64,000 nt of DNA from assembly GCA_041879295.1 (NCBI GenBank), contig CP047152.1:4779501-4843500 (forward strand), read 5' to 3'. Every line of letters begins with the position of its first letter. The stretch's first letter is position 1. The notes beneath the pieces were generated by a model. The model was not told where the DNA came from. It saw nothing but the letters and a program-made list of their open reading frames with translations, and did no database searches. Made by a program: the position numbers and the translations under genes. This DNA is from Pseudomonas putida (GTDB lineage: Bacteria > Pseudomonadota > Gammaproteobacteria > Pseudomonadales > Pseudomonadaceae). Positions 42,993 to 51,848 of this stretch are shown piece after piece.

Positions 42993-43293
42993 TGTCTGTA
43001 CCTCGTCAGGTTTATGCCGGGGAAGCGCCGCTTGGGGCGATTCCGATTGATCAGAGGGTGAGACTACCCCCGCAGGTTATCCGACACATATTACGGGGTG
43101 ATCAGAGGGATGCAAAACCAGAGTTCTTATGTGCAGGAGGCCCACAGCTGCACGGAATCCAGATTGGCTGGTTAGAACCTTCGCCACCCATTGATTTGTT
43201 TTTCACATCAATCCGAAAGAAAAACAAACTTAACAAATAAGCCGAACCCGCCGATGCTGGCGGCACTACGCCCATTGCACGGAGAACAACAAC
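42993..43293. promoter_or_regulatory. divergent promoter region of fabV and the thiolase, with inverted repeat
   Basis: A 301-bp gap. At 43195-43228 a 10-bp perfect inverted repeat TTTGTTTTTC / GAAAAACAAA with a 14-base spacer lies 66 bp before the thiolase start. It could be a regulator site or a weak terminator. Nothing else is recognised. Confidence 0.45.
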
Positions 43294-44472
43294 ATGAACG
43301 ACGTGGTGATCGTCGCCGCAACCCGTACCGCCATCGGCAGCTTCCAGGGCGCCCTGGCCAAAGTGCCTGCGGTCGACCTCGGCGCCGCCGTGATCAAGCA
43401 ACTGCTGAAACAAACCGGGCTGGACCCGGCGCAGGTCGATGAAGTCATCCTCGGCCAAGTGCTCACTGCCGGTGCCGGTCAGAACCCGGCACGCCAGGCG
43501 GCGATCAAGGCTGGCCTGCCCTTCAGCGTACCGGCCCTGACCCTGAACAAGGTCTGCGGCTCGGGCCTTAAGGCCCTGCACCTGGCCGCCCAGGCGATCC
43601 GCTGCGGCGATGCCGAGGTGGTGATTGCAGGTGGTCAGGAGAACATGAGCCTTGCCCCCTACGTGATGCCCTCCGCCCGCACCGGCCAACGCATGGGCCA
43701 TGGCCAACTGATCGACAGCATGATCACGGACGGCCTGTGGGATGCCTTCAATGACTACCACATGGGCATCACTGCCGAAAATCTTGTGGACAAGTACGGC
43801 CTCAGCCGTGAGCAGCAGGATGCCTTTGCTGCCGAGTCGCAGCGCAAGGCAGTGGCGGCGATGGAGGCCGGCCGTTTCGACGCTGAAATCACCCCCATCG
43901 TGCTGCCGCAGAAAAAGGGAGAGCCCAAGGTTTTTGCCCGTGACGAGCAACCACGCCCGGACACCACCGCCGAGTCTCTGGGCAAACTGCGCCCGGCCTT
44001 CAAGAAGGACGGCAGCGTTACCGCAGGCAATGCCTCCAGCCTGAACGACGGCGCCGCCGCCGTGCTTTTGATGAGCGCAGCGAAGGCCGAGGCGTTGGGC
44101 CTGCCGGTGCTGGCGAAGATCGCCGCCTATGCCAGTGCCGGGGTAGACCCCGCGATCATGGGTATCGGTCCGGTTTCGGCGACCCAACGTTGCCTGGACA
44201 AGGCCGGTTGGCAACTGGCCGAACTGGACCTGATCGAAGCCAACGAAGCCTTTGCCGCCCAGGCGCTGGCCGTGGGCAATGCGCTGGCATGGGATGCCGA
44301 GCGGGTTAACGTCAATGGAGGGGCGATTGCCCTGGGCCACCCGATTGGTGCTTCCGGGTGCAGGGTGCTGGTGACCCTGCTGCACGAAATGATCAAACGG
44401 GATGCCCGGAAAGGCCTGGCGACCTTGTGCATTGGCGGTGGGCAAGGGGTGGCGTTGGCCATCGAGCGCTGA
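43294..44472 (+). CDS. atoB: acetyl-CoA C-acetyltransferase (thiolase II)
   Basis: A 392-residue biosynthetic-type thiolase that joins or cleaves acetoacetyl-CoA. The acylated Cys lies in [20 protein letters not shown] near residue 88. The C-terminal base pair is in [20 protein letters not shown] (His) and [11 protein letters not shown], where a Cys precedes IGGGQG. It is complete and monocistronic, divergent from fabV. YqeF/PhaA are alternative names for close relatives, so the symbol is tentative. Confidence 0.92.
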   Translation: MNDVVIVAATRTAIGSFQGALAKVPAVDLGAAVIKQLLKQTGLDPAQVDEVILGQVLTAGAGQNPARQAAIKAGLPFSVPALTLNKVCGSGLKALHLAAQAIRCGDAEVVIAGGQENMSLAPYVMPSARTGQRMGHGQLIDSMITDGLWDAFNDYHMGITAENLVDKYGLSREQQDAFAAESQRKAVAAMEAGRFDAEITPIVLPQKKGEPKVFARDEQPRPDTTAESLGKLRPAFKKDGSVTAGNASSLNDGAAAVLLMSAAKAEALGLPVLAKIAAYASAGVDPAIMGIGPVSATQRCLDKAGWQLAELDLIEANEAFAAQALAVGNALAWDAERVNVNGGAIALGHPIGASGCRVLVTLLHEMIKRDARKGLATLCIGGGQGVALAIER

Positions 44473-44489
44473 TTGATTCAAGCAGGCCC

Positions 44490-45190
44490 GGCCTCTTCGC
44501 GGATAAACCCGCTCCTACACTGATCGGTGATGGACACACATCGGCGATCGGGCGCAGGCCGTTGTAGGAGCGGGTTTACCCGCGAAAGGGCCGGGCCTGC
44601 TGGCCAATTTCTGCCAGCCGTTCACTGGTGCAGCCGCCATCGTATTCGCGGGTAAACCCGCTCCTACACTGATCGGTGACGGACACACATCGGTGATTGC
44701 ACGCAGGCCGTTGTAGGAGCGGGTTTACCCGCGAAAGGGCTGGACCTGCTGGCCAATTTCCACCAGCCGTTCACTGTTGCAGCCGCCACCGTATTCGCGG
44801 GTAAACCCGCTCCTACACTGATCGGTGACGGACACACATCGGTGATTGCACGCAGGCCGTTGTAGGAGCGGGTTTACCCGCGAAAGGGCTGGACCTGCTG
44901 GCCAATTTCCACCCGCTGTTCAACGTCGCAGCCGCCATCGTATTCGCGGGTAAACCCGCTCCTACACTGATCTGTGACGGACACACATCGGTGATTGCAC
45001 GCAGGCCGTTGTAGGAGCGGGTTTACCCGCGAAAGGGCTGGACCTGCTGGCCAATTTCCACCCGCTGTTCAACGTCGCAGCCGCCATCGTATTCGCGGGT
45101 AAACCCGCTCCTACACTGATCTGTGACGGACACACATCGGTGATTGCACGCACGCCAATGTAGGAGCGGGTTTACCCGCGAAGAGGACGG
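44490..45190. repeat. tandem array of REP pairs, 149-bp period
   Basis: A 701-bp non-coding tract. The segment GTTGTAGGAGCGGGTTTACC recurs at 44561, 44710, 44859 and 45008, exactly 149 bp apart, with a diverged fifth copy near 45157. Each unit carries two facing REP cores and ACACTGATC...GACGGACACACATCGG as spacer. No open frame of note. Confidence 0.93.
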
Positions 45191-45206
45191 CACAGGCAGC
45201 AATTGA

Positions 45207-46031
45207 TCAAGCCGCGACTCGGTCCTGCTCCAGCGAAGCGGCCAGCACCGCCACTTCCTGGCACTTCTGCACGGCCAGGTCCACTGGGCTTTCCAGCAAC
45301 GAACAGGCCGGCGCCAACCACAGCCGCTCACCCAGGCGCTCATGGGCCTCGTGCAGCAGCCCCAAGGTTTTGCCCAGATCGCAAGGCGAAGCGTTGCGAC
45401 CGTCGACCAGGCCCAGCGACAGTACCTTGTAGGCAGGCAGGCGGTCGAGAATGGTCTGGTACTGCTCGGGCGCCTGAACCAGGTCGACGTGCAGGCCATC
45501 GACCGGCAGGTTGGCGGCCAGGCCGAGGTTGCCTTCGAGGCCACCGAAGTACGTGGCGATCAGTTTCTTCAACGGTGCGCGTTGAAGGATGTTGTAGACG
45601 CGTTCATAGGCATTCTTCCAGTCCTGAGGCAGGTCCTGGGCGAGGATTGGCTCATCGATCTGCACCCATTCAACGCCCAGGGCGGCCAGGCGGTTGAGGA
45701 GTTGGTCATACACGGGCAGCAGGCAGTCAAGCAGCTCCAGTTTGTCGAAGTCACCGTCCAGGGCCTGACCCTGCCACAGGTAGGTCAAGGGGCCGATCAC
45801 TACCGGCTTGACTGCATGACCCAGAGCCTTGGCGTGCTCCACTTCTTCGAACAGTGGTTCCCAGTTCAGCAAGAACGGCTGATCGCCAGCACTAAGCACG
45901 TGGCTGCCCCAGGCGAAGTCGCCGACCGGCAACAGCTCGATGCCGGCGTCTTTCTGCACCTGCCAGTGGCGGGCACGCAGCTCGCGGTCACGGCCGATGT
46001 GTGGAAAGCCCAGGTTATGTGCCAGTGCCAT
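45207..46031 (-). CDS. truncated MetE-like protein (N-terminal domain only)
   Basis: A 274-residue protein clearly derived from the N-terminal domain of cobalamin-independent methionine synthase (MetE, about 760 residues). It starts MALAHNLGFPHIGRDRELRA, then LLPVGDFAW, LTYLWQGQALDGDFDKLELL, GVEWVQIDEPILAQDLPQDW, ATYFGGLEGNLGLAANLPVD and LHVDLVQAPEQYQTILDRLP. Compared with full MetE, three internal blocks are missing, all in frame: after RELR, after FAW and after SPVDL. The whole catalytic C-terminal half with the zinc ligands is absent. The frame is nevertheless intact with a good ribosome site (AAGGGACAAGAC), suggesting a retained non-catalytic or different role. Confidence 0.8.
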   Translation of the reverse strand: MALAHNLGFPHIGRDRELRARHWQVQKDAGIELLPVGDFAWGSHVLSAGDQPFLLNWEPLFEEVEHAKALGHAVKPVVIGPLTYLWQGQALDGDFDKLELLDCLLPVYDQLLNRLAALGVEWVQIDEPILAQDLPQDWKNAYERVYNILQRAPLKKLIATYFGGLEGNLGLAANLPVDGLHVDLVQAPEQYQTILDRLPAYKVLSLGLVDGRNASPCDLGKTLGLLHEAHERLGERLWLAPACSLLESPVDLAVQKCQEVAVLAASLEQDRVAA

Positions 46032-46261
46032 GTCTTGTCCCTTCAGCATGCTTGAATGAATGAGGGGGATTCTCCAGCTGGTGGGGGTATTGAGACAAAC
46101 TCATTAAATTTGAGATGAACCCAAGAAATCTTCATGATCATGCTGTCATGAACTTCGCGCTCCCATGTCTCATTCAGATCACCACCTTGCGCATCCGGAC
46201 ATGACCCGACTCGCCTTCTGTCGCACAATGCCACCCTGACCACACCAGGTGCCCGGCCAAC

Positions 46262-47749
46262 ATGAGCCTGCTGAAAACCGCCCTGCGCGAAAAGAACTTC
46301 GTCTGCGTCATGGAGTTCGTCCCCAAACCTTCCGCAGAACGCTTTGCCGCCATGGAAGCGATCATGGCCCGTGCGCACCTGTGCGGCTGGCCTATGACCG
46401 TGGCCATCGGTGATCGTGTCGGCAGCCCGCTGGACATGTCACCGCTGGACGCCCTCGCCTCGTTCAGCAACCCGGTGCCTGCCCTGCCGCATTTTTCAGG
46501 CAAGGATCGCGAACGCCACCACCTGCTCGCCCAACTGCAGCGCATGGACGCCGCCGGCCTCGACCAGCTGTTACTGCTGACTGGCGACCGCCTGCCCGGC
46601 CATGAACCTGGCCAGCGCCCGGTGCGTTATCTGGAATCGGTCGCCGCCCTGCAGATTGCCCGCCAGGCCTGCCCGCACTGGCTGCTGGGCGCGGCGCTGA
46701 ACCCGTTCAAGTACCACGAGGAAGAAGGCGGCGCCCAGTATTTCAAGGCCGAGAAAAAGCTGGCAGCGGGGGCTGACTTCTTCACCTTGCAGCTGGGCTT
46801 CGATGCCGCCAAGCACCAGGAAGCCATACACTGGATGTACCGCCAGGCCTCACCCAAGCCCATGCTGGCCTGCCTCATGAGCCTCACCCACGGGCGCGCG
46901 ACGATGCTCGACCACGTGGCCGGCGTCACTGTCACGCCCTCCATGCGCGACATGCTTGAAGCGGAGACGGCGCAGTCCAAGGCCTTTGCCCAGGCACGCA
47001 GTGTTGACCGCCTGGCCCTGCAGATTATCGGTACAAAGCTGATGGGTTACGCCGGAGTGCACCTGTCAGGGGTTCACACACTCGAACAGCTGCTGGCCCT
47101 GGAGGCCCGTATCGAGCACTGGCAAACCCAGCTTCAGTCCCTGGAGCAATGGACACCGGCCTGGCACGCCAGCTGGCAGATGCCCGGCCTGCCAGCGGTA
47201 ACCTTCCATCCGCCACAGGCGGGCTGGCGCCTGGGCGAGTCACGGGTCGATGCCTCTTTCAAGGAAAAAGCCCGCTATCACCTGATGCATGGCATGCATT
47301 CACTGCTGTTCAGCCGGCGCAACGGCCTGAGCAAAGCCTTCGGTTGGGCAGTGCGCCAGCCTCTGTGGGCAACACGCGCTGGCGCACAAGTGCTGCACAC
47401 GCTGGAGCGCAGTGTGAAGCGCCCGCTGGTGGGTTGCGACACCTGCGGCCGTTGCCGCCTGGAAGACACCTTGTACACCTGCCCGGAAACCTGCCCTAAA
47501 GGCCTGGCCAATGGCCCTTGCGGCGGAACCGCCCTGAACCGCTGCGAGTTCGGCGACCGCGAGTGCATCCACAGCATCAAATACCGCACCGCCAAAGCCG
47601 TGCGGCAAACCGCTGTGCTGACCGAGCGCCTGATCCCGTGCATCGAGGTCGAAACCCGCCACCGCAGCTCATGGCCGCAGTGGTTCGCAGGGCAGGCACC
47701 GCAGCGGCTCAGCCCGCAGCCATTGCCTCGAAGCCAGCCCGAATCGTAG
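46262..47749 (+). CDS. methylenetetrahydrofolate reductase family protein with Cys-rich C-terminus
   Basis: A 495-residue protein. The N-terminal two thirds are a MetF-like barrel (FVCVMEFVPKPSAERFAAME, LLLLTGDRLPGHEP, AGADFFTLQLGFDAAKHQEA). The C-terminus has the MTHFR_C segment: CDTCGRCRLEDTLYTCPETC, then PKGLANGPCGGTALNRCEFG, about nine cysteines that could hold an iron-sulphur or zinc centre. It is divergent from the MetE-like gene, so the pair may form a one-carbon or methyl-transfer unit. It overlaps the convergent yjiA-like gene by 41 bp. Confidence 0.82.
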   Translation: MSLLKTALREKNFVCVMEFVPKPSAERFAAMEAIMARAHLCGWPMTVAIGDRVGSPLDMSPLDALASFSNPVPALPHFSGKDRERHHLLAQLQRMDAAGLDQLLLLTGDRLPGHEPGQRPVRYLESVAALQIARQACPHWLLGAALNPFKYHEEEGGAQYFKAEKKLAAGADFFTLQLGFDAAKHQEAIHWMYRQASPKPMLACLMSLTHGRATMLDHVAGVTVTPSMRDMLEAETAQSKAFAQARSVDRLALQIIGTKLMGYAGVHLSGVHTLEQLLALEARIEHWQTQLQSLEQWTPAWHASWQMPGLPAVTFHPPQAGWRLGESRVDASFKEKARYHLMHGMHSLLFSRRNGLSKAFGWAVRQPLWATRAGAQVLHTLERSVKRPLVGCDTCGRCRLEDTLYTCPETCPKGLANGPCGGTALNRCEFGDRECIHSIKYRTAKAVRQTAVLTERLIPCIEVETRHRSSWPQWFAGQAPQRLSPQPLPRSQPES

Positions 47750-48686
47750 CCTCGGGCAGTTCATCGGCAATGAACACCATCACGCTCTCGCGCGCTTCGC
47801 CTGCGGCCCACTCGGCGTCCCAGTCGAAGCCATAAAGCTTGAGCACGCCCTGGAACACCAGCTTGCGCTCCTCGCCGGCAATGTTCAGCACGCCCTTGTA
47901 GCGCAGCAGCTGTTTGCCGTGGGTTTCCAGCAGCTCGTTCATGAAGCTGCTAAGGCGGTCGATATCCAGCGGGGCTTCGGTACGCAGCACCATCGTGGAA
48001 ATGCGGTCCGGGGTGGCAGGCTTGAGCACGGGTCGCAACATCGGTTTCAGGTTTACCCCAAGGTCAGGGTTGAGGTTGAAACCGCGTACATCCAGTAGTT
48101 CAGCCAGGTCGATGCAGCCGTGTTCGACCACTCGGATCGCAGCCCTGCTATTGATGCGGGCCAGGCGTTCGCGCAGGGCTTCAACCGCAGCTGGCTCGAC
48201 CAGGTCGGTCTTGCTCAGCAGCAGACGATCGGCAAAGCCGACCTGGGCCTGAGCAATGGTCTGGGTCAAGTGCAGTTCGGCATGCGCGGCATCGACGAGG
48301 GTGATGATGCCATCGAGGATGTAGCGCTCACGCAGCTCCTCGTCGATGAAGAACGTTTGCGCTACCGGCGCAGGGTCGGCAAGGCCGGTGCATTCGATCA
48401 CCAGGCGATCGAAGGCAATCTCCCCGGCATCCAGGCGTTCAAGCAGCAGGTAAAGAGCGCGGGTCAGGTCGCCATGGATGCTGCAGCATACACAACCGTT
48501 GGCCAAGGTCATTACCTGTACCGGCTGATCACCCAGCAGTTGGCTGTCGATGCCCGCCTCGCTGAATTCGTTTTCGATCACAGCGAGCTTCAGGCCATGC
48601 TCGGCCTTTAGCATGTGCCTGAGCAAGGTGGTCTTGCCGGCCCCGAGGAAGCCAGTGAGGACGGTTACGGGAATGGGCGTCTGCAC
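47709..48686 (-). CDS. yjiA: YjiA/CobW-family G3E GTPase
   Basis: A 325-residue metal-chaperone-type GTPase. Walker A is TGFLGAGKTTLLRH, the metal motif is NGCVCCSIHGDL (C-x-C-C), the Walker B region is DRLVIECTGLADPAP and the base specificity motif is SKTD in LLLSKTDLVEPAA. A C-terminal CobW domain follows. Members insert or move zinc or other metals. It is third in the cstA-yjiX-yjiA cluster, the same order as in E. coli, with an inverted repeat between it and yjiX. Confidence 0.92.
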   Translation of the reverse strand: MQTPIPVTVLTGFLGAGKTTLLRHMLKAEHGLKLAVIENEFSEAGIDSQLLGDQPVQVMTLANGCVCCSIHGDLTRALYLLLERLDAGEIAFDRLVIECTGLADPAPVAQTFFIDEELRERYILDGIITLVDAAHAELHLTQTIAQAQVGFADRLLLSKTDLVEPAAVEALRERLARINSRAAIRVVEHGCIDLAELLDVRGFNLNPDLGVNLKPMLRPVLKPATPDRISTMVLRTEAPLDIDRLSSFMNELLETHGKQLLRYKGVLNIAGEERKLVFQGVLKLYGFDWDAEWAAGEARESVMVFIADELPEATIRAGFEAMAAG

Positions 48687-48713
48687 GCAAAAATACTCCT
48701 GAATCTGAAATGA

Positions 48714-48744
48714 CTGTGGGAGCCGGTTACCCAGGCTCCCACAG
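48714..48744. terminator. hairpin between yjiX and yjiA
   Basis: Inverted repeat CTGTGGGAGCC / GGCTCCCACAG with a short loop; no clear T run. May attenuate transcription into yjiA. Confidence 0.5.
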
Positions 48745-48763
48745 GTTTACACGTACCGCAGGC

Positions 48764-48961
48764 TCAACAGCACTTGGGCCCGGATTTGCCACCGTAACGT
48801 GCTTCCTGGCGTTCGCGGAAGAACGCCTCGTAGCTCATCACCGGCTTGTCCGGATGCGTTTTCTGCATGTGTTCGACATAGTTGTCGTAGTCGGGCATGC
48901 CGACCATCAGGCGGGCTGCCTGCCCCAGGTATTTTCCCAGTCGACCCAAGTCGTTGAACAT
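48764..48961 (-). CDS. yjiX: YbdD/YjiX family small protein
   Basis: A 65-residue protein with the family motif [20 protein letters not shown] and a basic, Cys-ending tail (GGKSGPKCC). Members accompany CstA/BtsT-type transporters and are thought to support transport. It starts 17 bp after cstA and must share its transcript. Confidence 0.93.
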   Translation of the reverse strand: MFNDLGRLGKYLGQAARLMVGMPDYDNYVEHMQKTHPDKPVMSYEAFFRERQEARYGGKSGPKCC

Positions 48962-48978
48962 GATTGCAGTCCTCTCGA

Positions 48979-51045
48979 TTACGCGTCAGGCAGCGCCTGG
49001 AACGGGGTTTCCTTGTCGCTGCGCTCCTTGCGGCCCAGGGCGACGTAGCCGACCTTGATGGCGAAGAACAGGATGCTGAAGACCACCAGCAGGAACAAGA
49101 TCGTCAGGCCCGCGTTGGTGTATGCGTTGAAGATCACGTGCTGCATCTGCCCGATGTCCTTGGCCGGGGCCAGTACCTGGCCGGCGTCCAGCGCAGTGCT
49201 GTACTTCTTGGCCAGGGCCAGGAAGCCCACAGCCGGGTTCGGGTCAAACAGCTTGATCAGGCCTGCAGCCGTGGTGCAGATCAACAGCCACACAGCCGGC
49301 AGCAGGGTGACCCAGATGTATTGCTGACGCTTCATCTTGATCAACACCACAGTACCGAGCATCAAGGCGATACCGGCCAGCATCTGGTTGGAGATACCAA
49401 ACAGCGGCCACAGGGTGTTGATGCCACCCAGCGGGTCGATTACCCCTTGGTACAGCAGATAGCCCCAGAGTGCCACGCAGCCAGCGGTGGCGAGCAGGTT
49501 GGCCCCCCACGAATCGGTGCGTTTGAGCGCCGGCACGAAGCTGCCCAGCAGGTCTTGCAACATGAAGCGCCCGGCACGGGTGCCGGCGTCCACCGCGGTA
49601 AGGATGAACAGCGCCTCGAACAGGATCGCGAAGTGGTACCAGAAGGCCATGGTGTTTTCACCTGGCAACACCTGGTGAAGGATCTGCGCGATACCGACCG
49701 CCAGGGTTGGCGCACCGCCGGCACGGGCCAAGACGGTGTGCTCGCCAATGTCACGGGCGACCGCTTCGAGCTGCTCAGGTGTAATCAGGAAGCCCCAACT
49801 GCTGACCGTCTGCGCTACCGACACAACATCGGAACCGACCACGGCAGCCGGGCTGTTCATGGCAAAGTACACGCCCGGCTCGATCACCGAGGCCGCAACC
49901 ATGGCCATGATGGCGACGAACGATTCCATCAGCATGCCGCCGTAGCCGATGTAGCGGGCGTTGGTTTCGTTATCCAGCAGCTTTGGCGTGGTCCCCGAGG
50001 AAATCAGCGCGTGGAAGCCGGACACCGCACCACAGGCAATGGTGATGAACAGGAACGGGAACAGGGCCCCCTTCCACACCGGCCCCGTGCCGTCGGTGAA
50101 CTGGGTCAGCGCCGGCATTTTCAACTCGGGCGCGATGATCAGGATACCGATGGCCAGGCCAAGGATCGTGCCGATCTTGAGGAAGGTCGACAGGTAGTCA
50201 CGCGGCGCCAGCACCAGCCATACCGGCAGCACGGCGGCGACAAAACCGTAGCCCACCAGCATCCAGGTGATCTGCACGCCAGTGAACGTGAACGCCGGGC
50301 CCCACACCGGATCCGCAGCGATCACGCCTCCCAGCCAGATGGAGGCCAGCAGCAGTACCACGCCAACGACCGAGATTTCGCCAATACGGCCCGGACGGAT
50401 GTAGCGCATGTAGATGCCCATGAACATCGCGATCGGGATGGTCGCCATCACCGTGAACATGCCCCATGGGCTTTCGGCCAGTGCCTTGACCACGATCAGC
50501 GCCAGCACCGCAAGGATGATGATCATGATCAGGAAGCAGCCGAACAGGGCGATGGTACCGGGGATTCTGCCCATCTCCTCGCGCACCATGTCGCCCAGTG
50601 AGCGGCCATTGCGGCGGGTAGACATGAACAGGACCATGAAGTCCTGCACCGCACCGGCCAGCACCACGCCGGCAATCAGCCACAGCGTACCGGGCAGGTA
50701 GCCCATTTGCGCCGCGAGCACCGGCCCGACCAAGGGGCCTGCGCCGGCGATGGCGGCGAAGTGGTGACCGAAAAGAATGTGTTTGTTGGTCGGGACGTAG
50801 TCCAGGCCGTCGTTGTTGAGCACCGCCGGGGTGGCACGGCGCGGGTCGAGTTGCATCACCTTGGTGGCGATGAACAGGCTGTAGTAACGATAGGCGACCA
50901 GGTAGATGGCCACCGCCGCGACCACGATCCACAAGGCGTTGATCGCCTCGCCGCGACGCAGGGCAACCACACCCAGTGCGCAGGCACCTATGACTGCCAG
51001 CGCCAGCCACGGAATATGGCGTAGCAGGCTATTATTGTTGTTCAT
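48979..51045 (-). CDS. cstA: CstA-family carbon starvation / pyruvate transporter
   Basis: A 688-residue inner membrane protein with about 16-18 hydrophobic segments and the CstA signatures [40 protein letters not shown] and [12 protein letters not shown]. CstA and BtsT import pyruvate or peptides under carbon limitation. The start [20 protein letters not shown] was chosen because the longer frame has no ribosome site or membrane logic. It heads the cstA-yjiX-yjiA operon. Confidence 0.93.
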   Translation of the reverse strand: MNNNNSLLRHIPWLALAVIGACALGVVALRRGEAINALWIVVAAVAIYLVAYRYYSLFIATKVMQLDPRRATPAVLNNDGLDYVPTNKHILFGHHFAAIAGAGPLVGPVLAAQMGYLPGTLWLIAGVVLAGAVQDFMVLFMSTRRNGRSLGDMVREEMGRIPGTIALFGCFLIMIIILAVLALIVVKALAESPWGMFTVMATIPIAMFMGIYMRYIRPGRIGEISVVGVVLLLASIWLGGVIAADPVWGPAFTFTGVQITWMLVGYGFVAAVLPVWLVLAPRDYLSTFLKIGTILGLAIGILIIAPELKMPALTQFTDGTGPVWKGALFPFLFITIACGAVSGFHALISSGTTPKLLDNETNARYIGYGGMLMESFVAIMAMVAASVIEPGVYFAMNSPAAVVGSDVVSVAQTVSSWGFLITPEQLEAVARDIGEHTVLARAGGAPTLAVGIAQILHQVLPGENTMAFWYHFAILFEALFILTAVDAGTRAGRFMLQDLLGSFVPALKRTDSWGANLLATAGCVALWGYLLYQGVIDPLGGINTLWPLFGISNQMLAGIALMLGTVVLIKMKRQQYIWVTLLPAVWLLICTTAAGLIKLFDPNPAVGFLALAKKYSTALDAGQVLAPAKDIGQMQHVIFNAYTNAGLTILFLLVVFSILFFAIKVGYVALGRKERSDKETPFQALPDA

Positions 51046-51222
51046 GGTTAGCTTCCAGCTGGTGGATTGGAAAGACCGCCCACCGAGTCTAGGGCCAGTC
51101 AAGCGGCATTGCCACACTTGCTTTGTTCTAGAGCCTCTGCGGCCACATTGCAGCACCTGATGCACGTGCAACTCTAACTATAGTCAGGACGACACCTGAT
51201 GATCTATTCGAGGATCCATGCC

Positions 51223-51585
51223 ATGAGCGATCACGACGAACGCCGCCGCTTTCAACGCATCGACTTCGATGCCCCCACCGAGCTGCGCCAGGGGCTGAAC
51301 TGCTGGCCTGCAAAACTGCTGGACCTTTCACTCAAAGGCTTGCTCATCGAACGCCCGGCAGATTGGGATGCCGACCTGACGCAGGACTTCGACGCCATCA
51401 TTCACCTGGGCGACGATGCCCGCGTGCAGATGCAGGTCGAACTGCGCCATGAGGAACCGGACCGTCTGGGCTTCATCTGCCTGTACATAGACCTCGACTC
51501 GATGAGCCATTTGCACCGTCTTGTGGAATTGAACGTGGCTGACAGCACCGAAATGATGCGTGAGCTGCGCGAACTCATCGAATAA
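51223..51585 (+). CDS. PilZ-domain c-di-GMP receptor
   Basis: A 120-residue single PilZ domain. The c-di-GMP motif RRRFQR lies near residue 7, and the second motif appears as LLDLSLKGLLIE (D-x-S-x-x-G). It starts MSDHDERRRFQRIDFD with a GAGG ribosome site. Cytoplasmic; partner unknown. Its opposite neighbour is cstA. Confidence 0.92.
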   Translation: MSDHDERRRFQRIDFDAPTELRQGLNCWPAKLLDLSLKGLLIERPADWDADLTQDFDAIIHLGDDARVQMQVELRHEEPDRLGFICLYIDLDSMSHLHRLVELNVADSTEMMRELRELIE

Positions 51586-51632
51586 TGGAATCTCTTAGCT
51601 AGCTAATAGCCTTCCCGCCTGGTGTTTCTTGT

Positions 51633-51660
51633 CTACCCAGACAGCTTTAAGCCTGGGTAG
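51633..51660. terminator. hairpin after the PilZ gene
   Basis: CTACCCAG / CTGGGTAG with a 12-base loop, 50 bp after the PilZ stop. The T run is weak. Confidence 0.5.
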
Positions 51661-51769
51661 CGTTGCTTTGTACACACCCCTCTAATACAGCTTCTGCCAA
51701 GTTGGTACGCCTTCTGCATTGGGTTCTAGCACGCCCTGCGGCCGGATCTGTTCGCGCTCCGATCAAAAT

Positions 51770-51781
51770 ATTGTATACAAT
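51770..51781. promoter_or_regulatory. candidate operator palindrome before the purine permease
   Basis: ATTGTATACAAT, a perfect palindrome 68 bp before the permease start, of the TTGTATACAA type bound by GntR-family regulators of purine genes. The binding protein is not encoded nearby. Confidence 0.55.
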
Positions 51782-51848
51782 TCTTGTAGCAATCATTTGT
51801 AGGAAGTGTCTACAGTAGCGGCACAACAATAAACAGAGAGCCTGCTCC

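Noticed and set aside
44490..45190. The regularly spaced repeats as a CRISPR array
   Set aside because: Period is 149 bp, units including spacers are nearly identical, and the cores are REP palindromes; no cas genes nearby.
46050..46261. MetR-type TGAA/TTCA sites in the MetE-like/MetF-like divergent promoter
   Set aside because: Half-sites occur but not with the five-base spacing of the consensus.
48964..50601. Plus-strand open frame of 545 codons opposite cstA
   Set aside because: His/Gln/Asp-rich shadow of a membrane protein gene with no family features.
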